Shown in pieces: positions 1 to 5,417 of a stretch of DNA of 7,494 nucleotides (positions are counted from its first letter, which is position 1; the number at the start of each line of letters is the position of its first letter). The notes under the pieces were generated by a model, which was not told the DNA's origin, searched no databases, and worked only from the letters and a program-made list of their open reading frames with translations. The translations under genes were made by a program, and so were the position numbers. Source of the stretch: an uncultured Erysipelotrichaceae bacterium (lineage in GTDB: Bacteria > Bacillota_I > Bacilli_A > RF39 > UBA660); NCBI GenBank assembly GCA_902797415.1, contig CADBSQ010000184.1, positions 1 to 7,494 of the forward strand. Direction: 5' to 3'.

Positions 1-64
1 AAAATCTAGCGTAAGCATTTCCGAAGGAAATGGAAGCGAATCGGAGCCATATCAAATTCCTTAG
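1..64 (+). CDS. C-terminal end of a probable surface/secreted protein (partial)
   Basis: An open frame with codons starting at base 2 runs in from the left edge and stops at TAG 62-64, giving a 20-residue tail that ends GNGSESEPYQIP. A G-x-G-(S/T)-E-S-x-P-Y-x-(I/L) segment is a recurrent motif in repeat-containing or pilin-like extracellular proteins of Firmicutes, which suggests an exported protein; the rest of the gene lies outside the window. The 60 bases are clearly richer in G+C (25 of the first 60) than the genes that follow, and use codons such as TCG and GAG. A strong terminator starts about 30 bases after the stop, as expected for a gene end. The function is unknown and the surface assignment rests on the motif alone. 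Confidence 0.5.
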   Translation, partial: KSSVSISEGNGSESEPYQIP

Positions 65-94
65 TACCTGACAGTTTTTAAGACCCTGTTCATC

Positions 95-124
95 AAACTG
101 TGTCTAAGAAAGATACAGTTTTTT
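95..124 (+). terminator. Rho-independent terminator of the upstream gene
   Basis: Arms 95-105 (AAACTGTGTCT) and 111-121 (AGATACAGTTT) form an 11-bp stem with one G-U wobble and a 5-base loop (AAGAA). The stem runs into six T residues at 119-124. It lies 30 bases after the stop of the partial gene and before the polA promoter, so it separates the two transcription units. A competing pairing of 71-77 (ACAGTTT) with 95-101 is possible. Confidence 0.85.
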
Positions 125-151
125 AAATGAGTTTTAAAATGTATTTTTTTA

Positions 152-180
152 TTTAAGTTTAAACTGATAAATGGTATAAT
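152..180 (+). promoter_or_regulatory. polA promoter with extended -10
   Basis: A perfect TATAAT at 175-180 is preceded by TG at 172-173, giving the extended -10 TGGTATAAT. The best -35 at 17-bp spacing is the poor TTTAAG at 152-157, so the extended -10 probably carries the promoter. A perfect 10-bp palindrome, AGTTTAAACT (156-165), sits in the spacer and overlaps the weak -35; it could be a regulator site, but none is identifiable. Transcription is expected to begin near 186-188. Confidence 0.75.
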
Positions 181-185
181 TAAGC

Positions 186-254
186 ATGAATGGAGGCTTT
201 AGTAAGAATAATAATTTAAATTCTAAAGACTTAATTGTTGAAGAACTGTTTTAG
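186..254 (+). CDS. Possible leaderless 22-aa leader ORF before polA
   Basis: ATG at 186 opens 22 codons (MNGGFSKNNN... ending VEELF) and stops at TAG 252-254. The start lies only 6 bases past the TATAAT, at the predicted transcription start, so the mRNA could begin with or just before the AUG; there is no room for a Shine-Dalgarno site. The stop codon overlaps the AGGAGG (253-258) that serves polA, so ribosomes ending here would sit on the polA ribosome binding site. No family is recognised. The ORF may be chance, since short ORFs are common in AT-rich leaders; its position is the only argument for it. Confidence 0.3.
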   Translation: MNGGFSKNNNLNSKDLIVEELF

Positions 255-266
255 GAGGGTAATATT

Positions 267-2825
267 ATGAAAAAAGTTATATTAATTGATGGAAATAATT
301 TTATGTTTAGAAGTTATTATGCTACTTTGTATTCTGGTAGTGTAATGAGAAATAGTAAAGGATTTGTAACAAATGCACTGTATGGATTTACCACGATGAT
401 TAACAAAATTATAAAAGAAGAAGAACCTGAATATATGGTTGTTGCTTTTGATATAGGTAAAAACTTTAGACATGAAAAGTATGAAGCTTATAAAGATGGA
501 CGTGCTAAGACTCCAGATGATTTGAAAGCACAAATGCCTATTGCAAGAGATTTACTTGATGCTATGGGTATTAAACATGTTGAATTAGAGGGTTATGAAG
601 CAGATGATATTATTGGTACTATTGCTAAGTTTTGTGATAAAGATCCTTCCTTTGATGGTTTAATTGTTTCTAGTGATAAAGATTTATTGCAATTAATTAG
701 TCCGGTAGTTAAAGTTAATCTTTTAAAAACCAAAGGTTCTATTTTATATGATGAAGAGACATTTAAAAAGGATTATGGTTTTGATCCTATAAAAATCATC
801 GATTTAAAGGCTTTAATGGGTGATTCATCTGATAATATACCTGGAGTTAAGGGAGTAGGGGAAAAGACTGCTATGAACCTTATTAGCACCTATGGATCAC
901 TAGATGCAGTTTATGAAAATATTGATAATATAAAAGGAAAACTAAAAGAAAAGTTAGAACTTGGTAAAGAAGATGCATACTTTAGTTATGATTTAGCAAC
1001 TATCTACCGTGAAGTACCAATTGATGATGATTTAAACGTTTATAAATATAATGGACCAGATGTAAGTAGATTAAATGACATATACAAAGAATTAGAATTC
1101 TTCTCTTTAATGGATGAAAATATAAAAGAAAATACTGATGTAAAATATATAGAAGTAAACGATATTAATGATATTAATGATTCCATAGAGTTTTCCTACT
1201 ACATCGAATGTAGTGATGAAAACTATCACTTTGGTGAAATGTTGGGATTAAGTTTATATGATGGTAACAAGTGTTACTTTGTTAAAAAAGAATTAATAGA
1301 AGAAACTTTAAAAAGGTTTAAATCTAATTTAAGATATACTTTTGATTTAAAAAAGAATATAGTTTTATTAAATAATTTGGGTATAACTTTTGATAATACT
1401 GATTATGATTCTATGATTTGTTATTATTTACTTGGTTCAATTAAAGATGACTTATCAAGTAAGATGAAGAAAAAAGGTATATATTCTTATGACTATAAGG
1501 AACTAATTAAGAAAAAAATAGATGATGAAGATTTTAAAAAAGGTTTAGTTAATAAGGCAAAGTTCATTTGGGATGAGAAAGAATCTTTAATAGATGAACT
1601 GAAAAAAGAAGATATGTACCAATTATTTAATGATGTAGAGATGCCTTTAGTACGTGTTTTAGCAGATATGGAACTTACCGGTATAAGACTTGATGAAAAC
1701 GTTTTAATTGCGATGAAAGAAGTGCTAGAAGAAAAACTTAATGTACTAGAGGAAAAGATTTATGCTATTGGAGGTAAGTTTAATATATCAAGTCCTAAAC
1801 AACTTGCAGAGGTTTTATTTGAAAAGTTAGAAATACCTTATCCAAAAAAGAAAACTAAAACATATAGTACAGATGTAAGTATATTAAGTAAATTAATGGA
1901 TTATGAGATAGTGACTCTTGTACTTGAGTATAGAACGTTAAAGAAGTTATTAACAACTTATGTAGAGCCATTAAAGTCGTTTAAAAAAGAAGATGATAAA
2001 ATTCATACTATTTATAAACAAACTTTAACAAGGACTGGACGTTTATCTAGTGTATACCCTAATATGCAAAATATACCTTCTAGAGAAGAAGAGGGTAAAA
2101 TGATTAAAAAGGCATTTATCCCAGAAGAAAATTCAGTTTTATTAAGTGCAGATTATTCACAAATTGAACTTAGAATACTTGCAGAAATCTCTGGTGATAA
2201 AAATATGATTGACGCTTTTAATAATGATGAAGATATCCACAGGCGAGTTGCTGCTAGTATTTTTAATGTTGATATTAAGGATGTTACATCAAATCAAAGA
2301 AGTTATGCTAAGCATATAGTATTTGGTATTGTATATGGTATGAGTGGTTTTGGTTTGGGTGAAAATCTTAATATTTCTGCAAAAGATGCTATTGAGTTTA
2401 TAAATAAGTTTTATGAAAAATTTGATGGAGTTAAAAAGTATTTGGATAATATAGTAGCTAAGTCAAAAGAAGAGGGCTATGTTACTACTTTATTTAATCG
2501 CAGAAGATATATAGATGAATACAATAGCCCAGTTTATATGGTAAGAAAAACTGCTGAAAGACTTGCTTTAAATACACCAATTCAAGGTACTGGAGCAGAT
2601 ATCATGAAAATGGCTATGATTTTAATACATAAAAGACTAAAGCAAGAAAAGTTAAAGAGTAAAATTCTTTTACAAATTCACGATGAAGTTGTTTTAAACG
2701 TATATAAAGACGAAGAGGAAATAGTTAAAAAATTAGTTAAAGAGTCCATGGAAAATATTGTTAAATTTAAAGTTCCATTAAAGATTGAAATGAACACAGG
2801 AACAAGTTGGTACGAGGCTAAATAA
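267..2825 (+). CDS. polA: DNA polymerase I, 5'-nuclease and polymerase active, proofreading site degenerate
   Basis: The 852-residue protein has the full PolA layout. It removes RNA primers and fills gaps in Okazaki-fragment maturation and excision repair. The 5'-3' exonuclease domain (about 1-290) shows DGNN at 8-11, EADD at 111-114, SSDKDL at 135-140 and GDSSDNIPGVKGVGEK at 185-200. The central 3'-5' exonuclease-like domain (about 305-455) has lost acidic residues: the DxE motif reads Y312-I-E314, and the second-motif Asp is N364 in LKKN. It is therefore probably non-proofreading, as in Bacillus and Geobacillus. The polymerase domain carries TGRLSS (590-595), motif A SADYSQIELR with D629, motif B with R678, K682, F686 and Y690, and motif C QIHDE with D806. 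F686 occupies the position of E. coli F762. ATG 267 follows AGGAGG at 253-258 with 8-base spacing. The stop overlaps the mutM start as TAATG. Confidence 0.97.
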   Translation: MKKVILIDGNNFMFRSYYATLYSGSVMRNSKGFVTNALYGFTTMINKIIKEEEPEYMVVAFDIGKNFRHEKYEAYKDGRAKTPDDLKAQMPIARDLLDAMGIKHVELEGYEADDIIGTIAKFCDKDPSFDGLIVSSDKDLLQLISPVVKVNLLKTKGSILYDEETFKKDYGFDPIKIIDLKALMGDSSDNIPGVKGVGEKTAMNLISTYGSLDAVYENIDNIKGKLKEKLELGKEDAYFSYDLATIYREVPIDDDLNVYKYNGPDVSRLNDIYKELEFFSLMDENIKENTDVKYIEVNDINDINDSIEFSYYIECSDENYHFGEMLGLSLYDGNKCYFVKKELIEETLKRFKSNLRYTFDLKKNIVLLNNLGITFDNTDYDSMICYYLLGSIKDDLSSKMKKKGIYSYDYKELIKKKIDDEDFKKGLVNKAKFIWDEKESLIDELKKEDMYQLFNDVEMPLVRVLADMELTGIRLDENVLIAMKEVLEEKLNVLEEKIYAIGGKFNISSPKQLAEVLFEKLEIPYPKKKTKTYSTDVSILSKLMDYEIVTLVLEYRTLKKLLTTYVEPLKSFKKEDDKIHTIYKQTLTRTGRLSSVYPNMQNIPSREEEGKMIKKAFIPEENSVLLSADYSQIELRILAEISGDKNMIDAFNNDEDIHRRVAASIFNVDIKDVTSNQRSYAKHIVFGIVYGMSGFGLGENLNISAKDAIEFINKFYEKFDGVKKYLDNIVAKSKEEGYVTTLFNRRRYIDEYNSPVYMVRKTAERLALNTPIQGTGADIMKMAMILIHKRLKQEKLKSKILLQIHDEVVLNVYKDEEEIVKKLVKESMENIVKFKVPLKIEMNTGTSWYEAK

Positions 2826-3634
2826 TGCCAGAAATCGCAGAAGTAAGAGTAGTTAGAGATACTCTAAAAAAACAAATACTAGGTAGAAAAATAAAAAAAA
2901 TAAATGTGTTATATCCAAAAATGATTGATGGGAATATAAATCTTTTAAAAGGTTTAACTTTTAAAGATATAAAAACTGTTGGTAAATGGTTAATATTTGA
3001 TTTAGATAAGTTTTCTTTATTGTCACACCTTCGTATGGAAGGCAAATACTTTTATGAAGATAGTAAAACTCCTATCGAAAAGCATACACACGTAGTATTT
3101 AGTTTAGATAATGGTTATGACTTAAGATATAATGATACTAGAAAATTTGGTAAAATGATTATATGTGATACTAGTGATGTTTATGATTTAAAAGAGATTA
3201 AAAAATTAGGTCTAGAACCCGATAATAAAGATTTAAATGAAGCTTATTTATTAGAAAAACTAAAAAATAAGAATAAGTGTATTAAAGATTTACTTCTTGA
3301 TCAAACCATAATTAATGGTTTGGGCAATATTTATGCTAATGAAGTTTTATTCGCTGCCCAAATTAGTCCATTTAAGAAAGGTAAAGATATTACAAAAAAT
3401 GAAGCTGAAAATATAATTAAATTTTCTAAAGAAATAACAGACGAAGCTTATAAATGGGGTGGAAGTAGCATAAAAAGTTATACTTCTAGTCTAGGAGTAA
3501 TCGGTTCTTACCAAGACTTTTTAAAAATACATAAAAAAGAAGGAGAAAATTGTCCTTCATGCAACACAATAATTGAAAGAGTAAAAATATCTGGCAGAAG
3601 TTCATATTATTGCAAAAATTGTCAGCATTTATAA
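2825..3634 (+). CDS. mutM: Formamidopyrimidine-DNA glycosylase (Fpg/MutM)
   Basis: A 269-residue bifunctional glycosylase/AP lyase that excises 8-oxoguanine and formamidopyrimidines. The N-terminus MPEIAEV keeps the catalytic Pro2 and Glu3, although the usual PELPEV has Ala in place of the second Pro. K54 (VGKW) fits the conserved beta-hairpin lysine. M71 (LRMEGKY), R106 and F108 (DTRKFG) match the void-filling triad. A helix-two-turn-helix lies at about 158-182 (DQTIINGLGNIYANE), and the C-terminal zinc finger has C243-x2-C246 and C263-x2-C266, with R258 in the GRSSYYC loop. ATG 2825 shares its A with the polA stop, and GAGG at 2814-2817 within polA is the ribosome binding site, so the two genes are an operon with likely translational coupling. 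The length is normal for the family. No convincing terminator follows. Confidence 0.96.
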   Translation: MPEIAEVRVVRDTLKKQILGRKIKKINVLYPKMIDGNINLLKGLTFKDIKTVGKWLIFDLDKFSLLSHLRMEGKYFYEDSKTPIEKHTHVVFSLDNGYDLRYNDTRKFGKMIICDTSDVYDLKEIKKLGLEPDNKDLNEAYLLEKLKNKNKCIKDLLLDQTIINGLGNIYANEVLFAAQISPFKKGKDITKNEAENIIKFSKEITDEAYKWGGSSIKSYTSSLGVIGSYQDFLKIHKKEGENCPSCNTIIERVKISGRSSYYCKNCQHL

Positions 3635-3643
3635 GCTAAAATC

Positions 3644-3672
3644 TTGATTTTTACTGACCGAACTATTATAAT
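3644..3672 (+). promoter_or_regulatory. Promoter of the zeta-like kinase cassette
   Basis: TTGATT at 3644-3649 and a perfect TATAAT at 3667-3672 are separated by 17 bp, and the predicted transcription start is near 3679. The promoter begins only 10 bases after the mutM stop, so the cassette can be expressed on its own even if polA-mutM transcripts read through. The downstream ribosome site is the modest AAGGGTGAT at 3685-3693, ahead of ATG 3700. Confidence 0.8.
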
Positions 3673-3684
3673 GATGTTAATAGT
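3662..3684. promoter_or_regulatory. Inverted repeat over the kinase promoter (candidate operator)
   Basis: ACTATTA (3662-3668) and its exact complement TAATAGT (3678-3684) flank a 9-base spacer. The left arm overlaps the -10 and the right arm covers the predicted start site, a geometry typical of a repressor operator. Most of the repeat lies upstream of the predicted RNA start, so an RNA hairpin is unlikely. No DNA-binding protein is encoded in the cassette, and 7-bp A/T-rich arms can arise by chance. Confidence 0.4.
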
Positions 3685-3699
3685 AAGGGTGATATTCAT

Positions 3700-4530
3700 A
3701 TGGAAAAAGGTAAAATAAGAAAAATAGATTTAGGCGATGAGTTAAACCAAGCACAAGACAGTTTTATTCAGAGTGCAGAGGAAAACACTGAAAGACACAT
3801 TAATGATTATATTAATCTACCAGAATCATTAAATGGACGTAATATTTGTTCAGATTTATTTAAGGAAACATTTCCAGAATATGCTCAAAGCACAGAAAAT
3901 AGAACCAAGTATAATAGAGCTGTTCATAACTCAGCAGCTGTTTTATCTAACGAAATGTTCATAAGAAAGATATCTGATTCTAAAATTAAGAAAAGTATAT
4001 TTCTTTCTGGTGTACCTGGTGCAGGTAAATCGTTTTTTATTCAGTCACTTGCATTAGAAGGGACTTTAACTGATGATACCATAGTATTTGAAGGAGATAT
4101 AACTAGTCCTTCTATATTTGAAAAGATGGAATTGGCAAGGCAAAATGGAAAGAATATAATGATTATAATTGTTAATCCAACCCCTAGACTTGCTCAAACA
4201 AATGCTATTAATAGACGTTTTGAAATGGGAAGGGGTGCAAGCTCTGAGACAATTGCTCGAATATTTAGTCGCATCCCTAAAGCAATTGATGAAATTGAAA
4301 AAAGGTTTCCAGAAGCAAGATTAGGTATATTTGATAAAAAATCAAATACAGATGTGGACTATTATATAGGTTTTGAGCATAAAAGAATGCTAGAACATGG
4401 CTCGTATGATGATATTTTAGAAGACTTATTAAGGTTAAGAATAGAAATATTAGAATCACTAAAAGATAAAATTACAAATGAAGCAAGAAAGGATGATGAA
4501 GTAAAGTGGACGAAACAAAAAAAACTTTAG
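3700..4530 (+). CDS. Zeta-toxin-like P-loop kinase, copy 1
   Basis: A 276-residue predicted cytosolic nucleotide-binding protein with no signal peptide or membrane segment. After an N-terminal region of about 95 residues containing NGRNICSDLF (45-54) and AVHNSAAVLSNEMF (74-87), a Walker A motif GVPGAGKS lies at 104-111. Next come VFEGDI (129-134), which resembles the IEGT strand of zeta kinases, and IIIVNPTPRLAQTNAINRRF (155-174), followed by EMGRGAS (175-181), which has the shape of the Arg-containing VxRDP...GR segment of 'zeta toxin family' proteins. Characterised zeta/PezT toxins phosphorylate UDP-N-acetylglucosamine; the substrate here is unknown. The usual Asp-containing ID-x-D-x-(F/Y)-R stretch expected after Walker A is not visible, because only about 20 residues separate Walker A from the EG strand. 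The basic C-terminal tail extends beyond copy 2 and overlaps the next small ORF. The start is supported by alignment with copy 2 (M-x-KGKIR). Confidence 0.75.
   Translation: MEKGKIRKIDLGDELNQAQDSFIQSAEENTERHINDYINLPESLNGRNICSDLFKETFPEYAQSTENRTKYNRAVHNSAAVLSNEMFIRKISDSKIKKSIFLSGVPGAGKSFFIQSLALEGTLTDDTIVFEGDITSPSIFEKMELARQNGKNIMIIIVNPTPRLAQTNAINRRFEMGRGASSETIARIFSRIPKAIDEIEKRFPEARLGIFDKKSNTDVDYYIGFEHKRMLEHGSYDDILEDLLRLRIEILESLKDKITNEARKDDEVKWTKQKKL
4186..4216 (+). repeat. 31-nt near-identical block shared by the two kinase genes
   Basis: Positions 4186-4216 and 5108-5138 match at 30 of 31 bases (AGACTTGCTCAAACAAATGC with one C/T difference, through ATTAATAGAC). They encode RLAQTNAINR in both paralogs. 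A second identical stretch, CAGTCACTTGCATTA, lies just after Walker A in both genes. These are residual DNA identity from the tandem duplication, possibly kept by gene conversion or strong constraint. Confidence 0.75.
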
Positions 4531-4619
4531 AAGAACTATTACAAAAGGGTAAAGAAATAGCTGAAAAATCTGTAGATCCTAAAGTAGCAGAAACAATTAA
4601 AGAAAGATCAAACTATTAA
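4506..4619 (+). CDS. Small 37-aa ORF between the two kinases
   Basis: GTG 4506 is the only start candidate in this frame, since an in-frame TGA lies at 4497-4499. The product begins (V/M)DETKKTLEELLQKGKEIAE and ends TIKERSNY: a charged peptide predicted to be largely helical, with no Cys or Trp. AAGGA at 4489-4493 is a usable but rather distant ribosome site (12-base gap). The ORF overlaps the end of kinase 1 by 25 bases, and its TAA (4617-4619) overlaps the ATG of kinase 2 as TAATG. Because kinase 2 has only a weak Shine-Dalgarno of its own, translation through this ORF probably feeds it. It could be an antitoxin-like or accessory peptide, a purely translational coupler, or a C-terminal extension of kinase 1 reached by frameshifting. 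No family is recognised. Confidence 0.5.
   Translation: MDETKKTLEELLQKGKEIAEKSVDPKVAETIKERSNY
4518..4524 (+). other. Possible -1 frameshift heptamer A AAA AAA
   Basis: A run of eight A residues (4517-4524) lies two codons before the kinase 1 stop. In the kinase 1 frame its last seven read A AAA AAA, the slippery arrangement used for -1 frameshifting (the E. coli dnaX site is A AAA AAG). A -1 slip would bypass TAG 4528-4530 and continue through the small-ORF frame to 4619, giving a product of about 306 residues. No strong stimulatory hairpin follows and the nearest Shine-Dalgarno-like AAGGA is about 25 bases upstream, so efficiency is doubtful. A miscounted homopolymer (nine A instead of eight) would have the same effect. 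Confidence 0.3.
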
Positions 4620-5398
4620 TGATTAAAGGAAAAATTAGAAGGCTAAGTAGTTTAGACGATGAATTAACTCAAATGCAAGAATACTTTATTAGCGAAGCAG
4701 AAAATAAAACAGATATGTATATAGAAAAATATAAAAAAAAGCCTTCTTCTTTAAATGGAAGGTACATATCATCAGATTTATTTAAAAATACGTTTGATGT
4801 TTATAGTAAAAGTATAAGCAATGTAAAAAAATACGCAGAAGCTATTCACAATACTGCCGCTGTTTTAGCTAATGAAATGTTTAATATAACTGTTCAAAAT
4901 CCAAATATAAAAAAATGTGTTTTTGTAACTGGTATTCCTGGTGGAGGTAAATCATTTTTAGTGCAGTCACTTGCATTAAATAATTTAATAAGCGATGATA
5001 CTATGGTCTATGAAGGGTCTATTGTAACAGATACTATTTTTAGAAAAATAGATTCAGCACTTGAAAATAACAAACAAATATATATAATAGTCGTCAATCC
5101 TACCCTAAGACTTGCTCAAACAAATGCCATTAATAGACACTTTGAAATAGGTAGAGGTGCAAGCAGTAAGACCATGGCTAAAATTATGAGTGAGATACCT
5201 GATTATTTAAAAAAAATAAATGACAAATATCCAAATGTAAAACTAGGAATATATAATAAAAAAACAAATTATGATATTGATTACTATATTGGTTTTGAAC
5301 ATCTTTATTTATTAAATCACCAATCATATCAAGAAATATACGATGAGCTAGTTCTATTAAGAGAAGAAATATTAAATAAAAAAAGTATTAACGATTAA
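4619..5398 (+). CDS. Zeta-toxin-like P-loop kinase, copy 2
   Basis: A 259-residue paralog of the preceding kinase, about 55% identical by eye along its length (about 137 identities over some 250 aligned positions). It keeps the same motif order: NGRYISSDLF (46-55), AIHNTAAVLANEMF (75-88), Walker A GIPGGGKS (105-112), VYEGSI (130-135), VVNPTLRLAQTNAINRHF (158-175), EIGRGAS (176-182) and DIDYYIGFEH (219-228). The Asp of EGD in copy 1 is Ser in copy 2, while the Glu is kept in both, so the Glu is the better candidate for a functional residue. ATG 4619 aligns with the copy 1 start and overlaps the small-ORF stop. Only a weak AAAGAAAG precedes it, so translational coupling is likely. The end overlaps the convergent femX-like gene by 11 bp. 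Its substrate and any toxicity are unknown. Confidence 0.75.
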   Translation: MIKGKIRRLSSLDDELTQMQEYFISEAENKTDMYIEKYKKKPSSLNGRYISSDLFKNTFDVYSKSISNVKKYAEAIHNTAAVLANEMFNITVQNPNIKKCVFVTGIPGGGKSFLVQSLALNNLISDDTMVYEGSIVTDTIFRKIDSALENNKQIYIIVVNPTLRLAQTNAINRHFEIGRGASSKTMAKIMSEIPDYLKKINDKYPNVKLGIYNKKTNYDIDYYIGFEHLYLLNHQSYQEIYDELVLLREEILNKKSIND

Positions 5399-5417
5399 CT
5401 TCGTCAATACTTTTTTT
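5378..5417. terminator. Bidirectional terminator within overlapping convergent gene ends
   Basis: Left arm 5378-5393 (AAAAAAAGTATTAACG) pairs with right arm 5402-5417 (CGTCAATACTTTTTTT), with a single A-C mismatch and an 8-base loop. The right arm supplies a T tract for the plus strand, and the A tract of the left arm supplies one for the minus strand. Both stop codons (5396-5398 plus; 5388-5390 minus) lie inside the hairpin, so it serves both convergent transcripts. The weak lower A-T stem and the mismatch reduce its stability. Confidence 0.8.

Noticed and set aside
16..32. Perfect 7-bp hairpin CATTTCC-GAA-GGAAATG as part of a riboswitch or structured RNA
   Set aside because: No known riboswitch consensus could be matched, and the bases are better explained as the coding end of a protein with a recognisable GNGSESEPYQI tail. 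The hairpin is probably incidental.
282..533. Antisense ORF within polA (and similar minus-strand ORFs at 2818-3045, 4277-4459, 6798-7109 and 7119-7301)
   Set aside because: All lie opposite well-supported genes, have low-complexity F/I/L/S-rich products and lack ribosome sites; they are shadows of AT-rich coding DNA.
3638..3651. AAAATC/GATTTT as a terminator after mutM
   Set aside because: The loop is only 2 bases (or the stem 5 A-T-rich pairs), with too little G-C content and only a short T run; it overlaps the -35 of the next promoter. Read-through from mutM seems likely.
4493..4504. ATG codons at 4493 and 4496 as the start of the small ORF
   Set aside because: They are in a different frame and hit TAA after three or two codons (ATG ATG AAG TAA).
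3700..5398. Mobile element or insertion sequence carrying the kinase pair
   Set aside because: No transposase, integrase, terminal inverted repeats, target duplications or tRNA attachment site is visible around the cassette, and base composition resembles the flanks.
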